Assembly (NCBI GenBank): GCA_017533825.1
Contig: JAFWIE010000078.1
Location: forward strand, 1-64,000
Length of the DNA: 64,000 nt
Source of the DNA: Atopobiaceae bacterium
Lineage (GTDB): Bacteria; Actinomycetota; Coriobacteriia; Coriobacteriales; Atopobiaceae
Reading direction: 5' to 3'
Part shown: piece by piece, positions 1 to 7,506 of the stretch
Layout of the letters: each line of letters begins with the position of its first letter
How positions within the stretch are numbered: the stretch's first letter is position 1
Made by a program: the position numbers and the translations under genes
Notes under the pieces: generated by a model
The model's database searches: none
What the model was told of the DNA's origin: nothing
The model's input: only the letters and a program-made list of their open reading frames with translations

Positions 1-137
1 CTAAACGATGTGGTTTACCTGCTATTATATTATAAAGCATATCGCATGGGGAACACCTTACCGGCCCGATGTCCACCGCGTCTCCACACCGATTCGACTA
101 TTGATGCCATCGTCCCTCCGAATTAATCATCGTTTCC

Positions 138-905
138 CTAGCCATCGTGTTGCTCCTTGCTCATCACAATCCATTGACCGCCTTTGGCCGGCCCATCTCG
201 TCGTATATATCCCTCCTGCCTGAGGCTGCGCAGTTGGTACTCAATGGCACGCTGGGATAGGCCGAAAAGATTTGCCATCTCTTTCGCTGAAGCTTTCGGG
301 TTGCTTCGGAGATAATGCAGTATTTTCTCCGAAGTTTTCTCCGAAGCACTGCCTATGTCTTCGGGGATTTCTTGTGCGTTTGTGGTAGTTTTCTCCGAAG
401 TCTTTCTGGTGGCTGCATCCCCATGGTCGCGAATGTAAGCGAACTCCTCGTTAATCGGACACGTGACCATCGTATAGTCGTCTGAGTCGTTGAGCGGCTC
501 GAACATCAGTGGCGGGTTGCCGTTGTCCGCCATGGCGTGCTTGGCGCGACGAATGCCCGAACCATAAGACTGGACGAGGCCCAGCGCGAAGAACATCTCC
601 TTAATCTCGGGGTTCAGATACTCCCTATCGCGGAACTCCTCCCGCGCGTTCATGTCTTCAATGGTCACGGGCGGCAGAGGGCGATTGTGATTGATGAACG
701 AGAGAGAGTTCTCGTACACATAGACGCCCACTTACTCTTTCTCCATCTCCTCCACGCCGATAATGATAAGGCCGATCTCGCGATTCATGTAGTTGTTGGC
801 GTAGGCGCATGCCGTCTTGAGGATCGAGGCCTTCTGCTGGGCCGACTTCTTGTACTCGATGAAGTCACATTCGACTCGCCCCAGCTCGACAACCGCCTGT
901 GCCAT
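138..905 (-). pseudogene. AlbA_2 / HATPase transcriptional regulator, internally deleted
   Basis: Two consecutive reading frames belong to one family. The 5' piece (732-905, 57 aa, ATG at 905) carries the start of an AlbA_2 (Schlafen-like) domain, with FIEYKKSAQQKASILK and GLIIIGVEE, and ends at a TAA. Right behind it, 138-731 continues with the late part of the same family: YENSLSFINHNRPLPP, the ATP-lid-like GLVQSYGSGIRRAK of the HATPase_c_4 domain, a Ser/Glu/Lys/Thr-rich linker repeating SEKT, and a C-terminal winged helix (SQRAIEYQLRSLRQEGYI). Intact relatives are usually about 450-550 aa; here roughly the middle 200 residues are gone, so this is a deletion remnant. The linker repeat is mirrored in the DNA as repeated ttctccgaag units. 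It opens the accessory region. Confidence 0.75.
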
Positions 906-962
906 CACGTGATATGCTGAAACGCGCTCATACCGTCTGAACCGGCAACCCTAGGAGGAGTA

Positions 963-1781
963 ATGGACTTCAAGGTTGAACGTAACGACATCACAAAGAT
1001 GACAGTCGACGTTGTAGTACTTCCCGCGAACTGGAGGCTCGTCGAGGGTACGGGAGCCTCGATGGCGCTGTTCGAAGCGGCTGGCCGGGAAGAGCTCAAG
1101 GCTGAGTGCGCCATGAGGTTTGAGGAGGCCAAGAAGCGCAACCGGCGGCTTGTACCTGGCGTGTCGATCCTCACCCATGCTTATGCGCTTCCTTCCAAGG
1201 CCATCATGCACACCATCGTGCCCAAATGGCGAAAGGACAAGTCGCGCAAATGCTATGAGGACCTCTGCAAATCCTACGCGTCCGCACTCGTGCTCGCAGA
1301 CGAGATGGGGTTCGAGAGCATCGCGTTCCCCGTGCTGGCCTCCGGCAACAACGGCTTCGACGCAGATCTCGCCATCGACATCGCGACTGAGTCCCTCAAG
1401 CGGTACCAGCCCAAGCACAAGCTGTCGCAGGCATACCTGGTCACCTTTGGCAGCAGAATTACACACAAGATGAGGGACCGGGGATACGAGGTGGACGAGG
1501 TCATCGACCAGATGCACGTGCTCGACCAGCAGGTGCATCAGGCGGACGTGGTCAAGAACGACGACCATTGGGAGGATCGCTGGAAGCCCGAGCGGACACC
1601 CGCGCAGAAGCTGTTTGACGATGGGATAAAGTGGATAGTAAATCCTGAGAATCAGAAGAAGATTCTGAATGCGGCTCTGGACGTTGCTTTAGCCGTACTT
1701 TCCGAAGAGGACGATGCTGGAACCACCAAAACGGTATTGGGAGTCATCGCCCCGTTCGTCCGCGGCAAGGGCGGCAAGTAG
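963..1781 (+). CDS. Macrodomain protein
   Basis: 272 aa, ATG preceded by AGGAGGAG at ideal spacing. Residues about 1-190 form a macrodomain (Appr-1''-p processing family): DFKVERNDITKM at the N-terminus, the early VVVLPANW strand, and the later ligand-loop region PVLASGNNGFDAD. Such domains bind or hydrolyse ADP-ribose derivatives, including O-acetyl-ADP-ribose and ADP-ribosylated protein or nucleic acid. The first loop reads PANWRLVEGTGASMAL rather than the usual NAAN pattern, so catalytic activity is uncertain. A charged C-terminal extension of about 80 residues has no recognised domain. It is cytoplasmic and followed after 45 bases by an acetyltransferase gene on the same strand. It could be a nucleotide-signal sensor or an antitoxin-like ADP-ribose eraser; the sequence does not decide. 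Confidence 0.8.
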   Translation: MDFKVERNDITKMTVDVVVLPANWRLVEGTGASMALFEAAGREELKAECAMRFEEAKKRNRRLVPGVSILTHAYALPSKAIMHTIVPKWRKDKSRKCYEDLCKSYASALVLADEMGFESIAFPVLASGNNGFDADLAIDIATESLKRYQPKHKLSQAYLVTFGSRITHKMRDRGYEVDEVIDQMHVLDQQVHQADVVKNDDHWEDRWKPERTPAQKLFDDGIKWIVNPENQKKILNAALDVALAVLSEEDDAGTTKTVLGVIAPFVRGKGGK

Positions 1782-1826
1782 CTCTCGTCCGTCCTATCCC
1801 ACATCACCACCAGAAAGGCACCCATC

Positions 1827-2294
1827 ATGAACGTCGAGCGCGCAACCACAGACGACATCCCCGAGCTGGTGGAGCTCCGGCTCGCCTACCTCACGGAGGA
1901 CAGCGGTCCCCTGGCCGATGACATGGCGGACGCCATCGCCAGGGACCTCCCTAGCTACTACCGGGAGCGCCTGGGGAGGGACCTCCTCGTCTACGTGGCC
2001 CGCGAGGGCGGCACCATCGCCTCCTGCGCCTTTCTCCTCGTCGTCCGCAAGCCCATGAGCCCCGCCTTCCCCACGGGCATGACGGGGACCGTGCTCAACG
2101 TGTACACCCGCCCGGCATCGAGGAGGCGGGGCATGGCGAGGGCGCTGATGGAGGCGATGCTCGGCGACGCGCGGGAGATGGGCCTCTCCGTGGTGGAGCT
2201 CAAGGCCACCGACGACGGCCACCCCCTCTACCTCAAGGTCGGGTTTGTCGACGACGCGTCCAAGTACCACAACATGAAGTGGACCAACCTGTGA
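1827..2294 (+). CDS. GNAT family N-acetyltransferase
   Basis: 155 aa. The GNAT fold is clear: N-terminal helix with IPELVELRLAYL, a central strand TVLNVYTRPASR followed by the acetyl-CoA pyrophosphate-binding loop RRRGMARALMEAML (R-x-x-G-x-A type), and a C-terminal strand VVELKATDDGHPLYLKVGF. The Y-x-x-x-G-F ending is typical. The ATG follows a short AT-rich leader with AGAAAGG. The acceptor substrate cannot be inferred. It is probably co-transcribed with the upstream macrodomain gene, 45 bases away. Confidence 0.85.
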   Translation: MNVERATTDDIPELVELRLAYLTEDSGPLADDMADAIARDLPSYYRERLGRDLLVYVAREGGTIASCAFLLVVRKPMSPAFPTGMTGTVLNVYTRPASRRRGMARALMEAMLGDAREMGLSVVELKATDDGHPLYLKVGFVDDASKYHNMKWTNL

Positions 2295-2384
2295 ACCCAA
2301 CACGAGGCTGAGAAGACGGTCTCTCTTGTCTTAGTGAAAGCAAGTGAGACAACATTCGCGCGGCTCTCGCCGCGAGAGGCCCCA

Positions 2385-3359
2385 TCACCATCCATCCGTG
2401 AAGTAGACCTGCGTGTCGCCACAATACTTGCATTTGTAGACGTCGGCTGTGCTCCCACGACCACCGCCCGAAGTCTGCACGTACTCGTGGCATCCGCGCT
2501 TTCCGCACCTGGTGCAGTTGCACTCCTTGTCCCTCACGTGGCCGCCCAGGGCGAGGCAGGCGCCCTCGCGCATGCGATCGTCCTCGTTCTCCAACAGCTC
2601 CGCGCAGACCTCGTCACGGTCGGGATGGTCCGAGAGGCACCTGCCGACGAGCGACGCGTCCATGTCGAGGTCGCGGACGATCCGCGCAACCTCCTCGGCG
2701 CCCCTCACGTGTGCGAGAAGGCCGATTGACGCATCGCTCGACTTCCACCGCTCTTTGGTGAAGACGGTCCCGAAGAGCGAGGCGAGCTGCTCCTGCGACA
2801 GCATTTCGGCGAAGGCGTCGAGCACCTCGTCGTGCGACAGCCAGACCTCCTCGAACGGCCTCGGAAGACGCACGCCAGCCCTCGTCGTGGAAAGCCTCGG
2901 CTCCTCGATCCCCTCCGCGCCGTGCCTCTCGAGCAGTTGCGCGAAGTGCCCAAGCGCGGTGGCGCCGTCGAGGGATCCAAGCGCCCTCATACGCTGCGCG
3001 GTCGAGTACCTTGCACAGAACGCGACCTCGGCCAGATCGGCGGGACCCATGGCGGAGAGGTCGGCATCGAGCGTCGCCCCGCACACCTCGCACCTGCCGT
3101 TTCTGTAGCGATGGTGCGTGTCGCGGACCTGGTGGCACACCGAGCACGTGCAAGAGTCGCCGACGAGCCTGATGTTTTCCGGGCCCTCGCTCACCTGCCG
3201 CATCATCCGGTAGGAGTGATACTGCTCCTCATCTCGAACCTTCCCGCACTTCCTGCACGTGCAGCTGTTCCAGTCGTGTGCCTCGTCGCGCACGGTCCCA
3301 CACCGCTGGCACGTGCAGCCGTCCCACTTGTGACCGATTATCTTGCATGCCAGGCTCAT
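2385..3359 (-). CDS. Multi-zinc-ribbon protein with HEAT-like middle
   Basis: 324 aa, ATG at 3359 behind GTAGGAGGG. The N-terminal 90 residues hold three copies of a Cys-rich unit of the form C-x-C-x-x-C-G-x-V-R-D-x-x-H-x-W/Y (for example CTCQRCGTVRDEAHDW and CTCRKCGKVRDEEQYH), followed by CEVCGATLD. The middle (about 100-270) is helical, with two or three HEAT-like units such as LAHVRGAEEVARIVRDLD. The C-terminus has two more ribbons, CNCTRCGKRGC and CKYCGDTQ. I do not recognise a named family; these treble-clef-like ribbons often bind nucleic acid or stabilise scaffolds. A broken ribbon gene lies directly upstream on the same strand, suggesting a small local family. Function unknown. Confidence 0.7.
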   Translation of the reverse strand: MSLACKIIGHKWDGCTCQRCGTVRDEAHDWNSCTCRKCGKVRDEEQYHSYRMMRQVSEGPENIRLVGDSCTCSVCHQVRDTHHRYRNGRCEVCGATLDADLSAMGPADLAEVAFCARYSTAQRMRALGSLDGATALGHFAQLLERHGAEGIEEPRLSTTRAGVRLPRPFEEVWLSHDEVLDAFAEMLSQEQLASLFGTVFTKERWKSSDASIGLLAHVRGAEEVARIVRDLDMDASLVGRCLSDHPDRDEVCAELLENEDDRMREGACLALGGHVRDKECNCTRCGKRGCHEYVQTSGGGRGSTADVYKCKYCGDTQVYFTDGW

Positions 3360-3370
3360 GGCTTTCCCTC

Positions 3371-3514
3371 CTACAACGTGTCATGGTCGACGATGTTTTT
3401 CTTCTTGCCGCAGCGCGTGCAGTAGTCGTAGCTCATGCCCGACGAGTAGTCGCGGTGGACAATCTCGCCGTTTACGTGCTCCCACTCGTGGTTCTCGGCA
3501 CCTCAGGCGGGGCA
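3371..3514 (-). pseudogene. Zinc-ribbon gene fragment interrupted by TGA
   Basis: In the frame ending at TAG 3371-3373 the minus strand reads CPA-stop-GAENHEWEH, then VHRDYSSGMSYDYCTRCGKK. The TGA (3503-3505) replaces exactly the second cysteine expected in a C-P-x-C-G zinc ribbon whose partner is the later C-T-R-C-G. The stretch after the stop is 43 codons with coherent coding character, ends 11 bases before the start of the next zinc-ribbon gene, and overlaps the 3' end of the ATPase gene in another frame. The simplest reading is a TGC-to-TGA mutation. Selenocysteine is a formal alternative without support. Confidence 0.45.
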
Positions 3515-4869
3515 GGCGGATGGTACCGTGGCGTCGTCGTCGGGAAGCTGCCCACCCCTCCTGATTTGTCTGTCTCTTCGGAAAGAAAACACGCCCCTAT
3601 CGCCCAGAGGGGGACGTTCGTCATCCAATCCTGCTCCCGGTACCCCGACATCGACGTGCGCACGCCATGCAGACCGTACCGCTCGTGCACGAGCCTGAGG
3701 CTTCGCGCACGCAGGTTCTCCTTGGCCTTCACCTCTATGGGGACGACGCCCTCGCGTCGCGACACGACGAAGTCGAGCTCCGCGGTGGCGCCGGACGTCC
3801 AGTAGTACGGCGTGATGCCACATGCCACGAGCTGCTGGCACACGTACTGCTCCGTCAGCGCGCCCTTGTACTCCTCCAGCGCCGCGTTCGACAGGATGAC
3901 GTCCGACGCATCGACCTCCATCGCCGCACCCAGCAGGCCGACATCCGGCAGGAAGAGCTTGAACGCCGACAGGTCGCGATAGAACTTGAGGGGCTTGGCG
4001 AGCTTGTCCACCCGGTACACGCGCGTGGCGAGGCCGGAATCGACGATCCATTGGATGGCCGTCTCGTACTCGCGCGCGCGGGCCCCACGCGCTATGTGGC
4101 CAAAGACGAACTTGTGGTTCTCTCGCCCGAGGTGGGCGGGAATGGAGTCGAACGCGAGCCGGATGCGCTCCACCTCGTGCGGCGCGGGATGCTTCGAGAA
4201 GTCGCGGTCGTACTGCTGCAGCAGGGCGCTTTGAATCGCTCGCGCCGCTTGGTAGTCGCGGTCGCCGTCCATGAATGCAACGATGGCCTGCGGCATCCCG
4301 CCCACGTAGAGGTACTCCCGCAGCAGCCTGCGCAGCCGATCCTCGAACGGGGCGAGGCGACCGAAGTCCTGCGAACGCACGAGACGCGCCAGCTCGCCTT
4401 CCCCCACCGCGCCAAGAAACTCGAGGAAGCACGCCGGATGCATGTCCACCATCTGGACCTTGCCCACTGGGAACGACTCGCCCGCATGGTATGCGATGCC
4501 GAGGTACGAACCCGCGGCGGCCACATGGTACTCCGGGGCATCCTCCGCGAAGGCTTTCATGAGCGGGAGCACCGCAGGCGCCTCCTGCACTTCGTCGAGA
4601 ACGACGAGGGTCTGGCCCGGAATTATCTTGGTGTGCGTGTAGATGCCGATGTTGTCCAGGGCGCGCCTCGCGTCATAGCCGCCCTCGAGGACCGCCTGGG
4701 CTCCCTCGTCCATGAAGTTGAGGTACGCACAGGACGAGAAGCTCCGCCTGCCCAGCTCCTGCAGGGCGTACGTCTTTCCCACCTGACGCGCGCCGCAAAG
4801 CACCAGCGGTAGCCGCCGCTCCGCGGCCGCCCAGCGCTCCAGTACCTCATAGACATCGCGTTCCATCAT
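3472..4869 (-). CDS. AAA_14 / DUF4143 family ATPase (first copy)
   Basis: 465 aa from the ATG pair at 4869/4866, preferred over an upstream in-frame ATG at 4920 because AAAGG precedes it and the family begins near RDVYEVLERW. Domains: P-loop AAA_14 domain (Walker A LCGARQVGKTYAL; Walker B TLVVLDEVQEAP; sensor-like VAAAGSYLGIA), then the DUF4143 restriction-endonuclease-like domain ending in LDFVVSRREGVVPIEVKAK, which keeps the PD-(D/E)XK-like D...E-x-K spacing. These proteins are common in accessory and defence regions; their role is not settled. The last ~25 residues after SEETDK are proline/threonine-rich and overlap the zinc-ribbon fragment in another frame, so the natural stop may have been lost. 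A second family member lies at 7507-8892. Confidence 0.85.
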   Translation of the reverse strand: MMERDVYEVLERWAAAERRLPLVLCGARQVGKTYALQELGRRSFSSCAYLNFMDEGAQAVLEGGYDARRALDNIGIYTHTKIIPGQTLVVLDEVQEAPAVLPLMKAFAEDAPEYHVAAAGSYLGIAYHAGESFPVGKVQMVDMHPACFLEFLGAVGEGELARLVRSQDFGRLAPFEDRLRRLLREYLYVGGMPQAIVAFMDGDRDYQAARAIQSALLQQYDRDFSKHPAPHEVERIRLAFDSIPAHLGRENHKFVFGHIARGARAREYETAIQWIVDSGLATRVYRVDKLAKPLKFYRDLSAFKLFLPDVGLLGAAMEVDASDVILSNAALEEYKGALTEQYVCQQLVACGITPYYWTSGATAELDFVVSRREGVVPIEVKAKENLRARSLRLVHERYGLHGVRTSMSGYREQDWMTNVPLWAIGACFLSEETDKSGGVGSFPTTTPRYHPPAPPEVPRTTSGST

Positions 4870-5296
4870 CGACCGCCTTTCTTCTTTGGGGTGGCCCTTC
4901 GTGGGGATAGCGATTCTCACGTTTTGCTAAGCTTGTTTTTGTATCCTTGCCATTTTTCCTAACTTATTACCTAGCCATAGTCCCATCTTTTCTAAGATAC
5001 CACTTCATTTCGAGGAGTTTGTCGCGCGTATCCATGGCAAGGATCGCATCAGGCATTATCGCAAGTGATCGCAAGTATCAGAGGACACAAACAAGAACCC
5101 AAGCACTGTAAGATCGCCACAGCATTTGCGCAAGGTGTAGGGTGGCAAATTGACAAGCTACCGTGTGACATGACCGGGCCGTTCCCGAATACCTGCCAGA
5201 TGAGCAACCGCACCTCCCTCGATCTCCTCGCCATAGGGTATCTTGGTTCCGTCCCCACCCCACCTCACACCCCATCCCACAAAGGAGCCGCCAAAC
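4870..5296. other. Intergenic, no supported gene
   Basis: 427 bases between divergent genes. The part next to the ATPase gene is AT-rich (4925-5010), compatible with its promoter, but no convincing -35/-10 pair was fixed. The 5040-5260 part has open frames on both strands without a recognisable protein or a good ribosome site. AAAGGAG at 5281-5287 serves the ASCH gene. Confidence 0.5.
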
Positions 5297-5746
5297 ATGA
5301 CACCCGAAGAGCTGTGGAACGAGTCAGGACTCACCGGAGACTACGAGGCGTGGGCCTTCGGCGGGGCACCGGACAAACTGGCGAAGCTAGTGCTGAGCGG
5401 GACAAAGACCGCCACCTGCTCGTCGCTGTCGCTGATGAGCCTCGAGGGCGAGCCCATGCCCAGGCCCGGCGACTACAGCGTGATTCTTGACGCGGCGGGC
5501 AACGCGGTCTGCGTCATCCGGACTACGAGGGTCTACGTGGAAACATTCGAGCGCGTGACCGCGGAGCACGCCTTCAAGGAGGGGGAAGGAGACAGGTCCC
5601 TGGACTACTGGAGACGGGTCCACATGGAGTTTTTCACCGAGGAGCTGGGTATCGCGGGCTTGGCTTTCGACGAGGGCTGCGAGCTCGTGTGCGAAGAGTT
5701 TGAGCTCGCGTACGTCCCCGCTAGCCCCGTGCCATGCCGGCTATGA
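5297..5746 (+). CDS. ASCH domain protein
   Basis: 149 aa; ATG at 5297 preceded by AAAGGAG at 5281-5287. The ASCH (PUA-like) fold is recognised by GTKTATCSSL (the conserved G-x-K-x-x-T of the family), the strand PRPGDYSVILDAAG, CVIRTTRVYV and the downstream FKEGEGDRSLDYWRRVH, with F-x-x-E-L near the C-terminus. Length and order match the common bacterial ~150-aa ASCH family, related to the E. coli YqfB fold, which binds RNA or acts as an amidohydrolase on modified cytidine. Substrate unknown. Monocistronic by position. Confidence 0.85.
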   Translation: MTPEELWNESGLTGDYEAWAFGGAPDKLAKLVLSGTKTATCSSLSLMSLEGEPMPRPGDYSVILDAAGNAVCVIRTTRVYVETFERVTAEHAFKEGEGDRSLDYWRRVHMEFFTEELGIAGLAFDEGCELVCEEFELAYVPASPVPCRL

Positions 5747-6112
5747 GACGTGTCGAGTCGCATCCGGCGTAGAATAGCCAGAAACAACACCGCCGTCCCT
5801 CTCTATCGAGAGATCGTTTCGTCAATCGTTTAAGCTTCTTCGGAAATCTTCGGAAGCTCCCCGACAATCCCGCTGCGGGAGACTCTCGTAGAACGTTTGC
5901 TACCTTTGCACTTTGCGGGCAACAAAACCCACGTACATATTCCGCCCAGAAGACACCCGGAATTCGCTATAGACTCCTGGTGGGTAGCAGTGAGCGGATG
6001 GTGGGACATCCCCGGCTCTGAGAATCTGATGCATCTCTACAAGGACCGGCGCACCAACGCGGAGGGGCTAGCGCTCAAGTTCAGGCCGACCGCCAGCGAT
6101 ATTACTTCCACG
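5747..6112. other. Intergenic, no supported gene
   Basis: A short open frame on the plus strand (5897-6166) reads IDSWWVAVSGWWDIPG and further, but has no good ribosome site, runs into the palindromes at 6113 and matches no family I know. A small inverted repeat AGCTTC...GAAGCT lies near 5833-5858. Nothing else seen. Confidence 0.4.
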
Positions 6113-6194
6113 TCCGCCAATCGTGGCGGACAATTCAGATTGTCCGCCAATATTTACAAACCATGACGGACAATTTAGATTGTCCGTCATGGTT
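6113..6194. repeat. Cluster of three nested palindromes at the 3' end of the Fic gene
   Basis: Three inverted repeats share the core GGCGGACAAT or GACGGACAAT. TCCGCCA/TGGCGGA occupies 6113-6130; TGGCGGACAAT-tcag-ATTGTCCGCCA is 6124-6149; and a perfect 16-bp-arm palindrome AACCATGACGGACAAT with a TTAG loop spans 6159-6194 and covers the Fic stop codon (6187-6189). The outer cores differ by one base (GGCGG versus GACGG), so this is one motif repeated with variation. No T-tract follows on either strand, so these are not ordinary intrinsic terminators. A protein-binding or recombination role is possible. Confidence 0.7.
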
Positions 6195-7224
6195 GACGGT
6201 TTGAGATGTCCACCCCTTCAACAAGCCTTAATAATTCTGGAAAGGCAAAGACGGCGGGACTACTCCCCTTGTGAGGCACGACTTCTACGATACGTTCATC
6301 GTTCTTAAGAGCCTTGATTAGCCTCCTCGAAGTGCTTTCGCTTAAGCCAGCATCTCTTGTAAAGATATTTGAGGGAAATATCGCCATTCTAAATAGATGA
6401 GGAGCGACACGCGCAGCGTTATCTGAACGCACGACACTCATGATGAAGTCAAGAGTATCCTCGTACAACTTGAATATACCACTGGCTTTTATGCCGTTCT
6501 CTTTCGCTTGGTTCGTTACGGCATCGAGAAAGAATATACACCACTCCGCCCATGCATCTTTCTTCGATACTAATAGAAGCATGTCTTGATACTCAGTGTT
6601 TCTGTGCTCAAAGAACTCACTAAGGTAGAAACAGGGAGTAGTTATAACCTCATCCATTGCAAGCATGAGTGGAATAATCATACGACCAACGCGTCCGTTA
6701 CCATCGCTGAATGGATGAATCGCCTCAAGCTCTGCGTGCGCGATTGCGGTTTTAATCAGGGGTATCTGTGCATCATCATTTACATAACGTTCCCATCGCG
6801 CCATCGCATCTGGCACTTGCGTAGCCTTTGGTGGTACATAGTGATCCTCGGTTATGTCATTAGATGGCCCAATGAACACTTGATCGATGCGATACATCCC
6901 TGGCGATTTTAACTCTCCTCGTACACCTTGCAGCAAGACCTCATGTGCAGCTCGGAGAACCCGACCCGTTAGAGGAAACTCCGCGAGCATGTTTTCTGCG
7001 ACGTGAACGGCATTACGATAGTTTATTACCTCCTGGATGTCGTTTCGTTTTTCTGGGTCAACGTTGACCATGCCTGCCTCATATGCAAGCACGTCACTCA
7101 TAGTCGCTCGCGTGCCTTCGATACGCGATGAGTTCGTTGCTTCTGCCATTAGCAAGGGAGATAAGAGAATTTCTTGATCGGGAATAATCGACAGAGAGCT
7201 GTCATAGCGAGCAAGCTTTGCCAT
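6187..7224 (-). CDS. Fic family protein (class II, inhibitory helix present)
   Basis: 345 aa. Fic AMP-transferase core with catalytic HPFSDGNGRVGR (about residues 172-183). Near the N-terminus SSRIEGT supplies the (S/T)-x-x-x-E-(G/N) inhibitory motif on an N-terminal helix, so activity is self-restrained, as in class II Fic proteins. A C-terminal winged helix (LSESTSRRLIKALKNDERIVEV) follows. Upstream of the ATG at 7224 the frame stays open for 11 codons (ESGYAPHLAIA) and then meets a TAG, and the ATG has no clear ribosome site; relatives usually have about 30-40 more N-terminal residues, so the 5' end may be truncated. Base composition is clearly AT-richer than all neighbours, suggesting recent transfer. 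Confidence 0.85.
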   Translation of the reverse strand: MAKLARYDSSLSIIPDQEILLSPLLMAEATNSSRIEGTRATMSDVLAYEAGMVNVDPEKRNDIQEVINYRNAVHVAENMLAEFPLTGRVLRAAHEVLLQGVRGELKSPGMYRIDQVFIGPSNDITEDHYVPPKATQVPDAMARWERYVNDDAQIPLIKTAIAHAELEAIHPFSDGNGRVGRMIIPLMLAMDEVITTPCFYLSEFFEHRNTEYQDMLLLVSKKDAWAEWCIFFLDAVTNQAKENGIKASGIFKLYEDTLDFIMSVVRSDNAARVAPHLFRMAIFPSNIFTRDAGLSESTSRRLIKALKNDERIVEVVPHKGSSPAVFAFPELLRLVEGVDISNRQP

Positions 7225-7506
7225 TGCGATCGCAAGATGCGGAGCGTAACCACTCTCCTACCCTTCCTTCCAAGTGACCTTTGGCGACCATACGAGCTTA
7301 CATGTACCTTAACGAGCCAGGCCTGTCGCAGCAACAAAAGGCTGCTGATGTAGGCGACACTGGCGACGCGAGGTCGCAAGTCGCACGGCTAAACAATGCT
7401 AATTTGCTAAATTGGTATAACCTCGCTTCCCACTAAATCATTACCGGCACAGGCGATAAGCGCGGTACGTCTTGGCGCGCATCCAAGTACGCCGCCCGCC
7501 GATGCG
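7225..7506. other. Intergenic between Fic and second DUF4143 ATPase
   Basis: 282 bases. A possible degraded 5' extension of the Fic gene lies at 7225-7290 (see the Fic entry). The remainder shows no gene, RNA or strong repeat. Confidence 0.4.

Noticed and set aside
3503..3505. TGA as selenocysteine in a CPAUG motif
   Set aside because: No SECIS-like hairpin was seen right behind the codon, and the protein is a zinc ribbon, not a redox enzyme, so a Cys-to-stop mutation is simpler.
5897..6166. 89-codon open frame in the gap before the palindromes
   Set aside because: No start signal, no family, and its 3' end encodes only the palindromic repeats.
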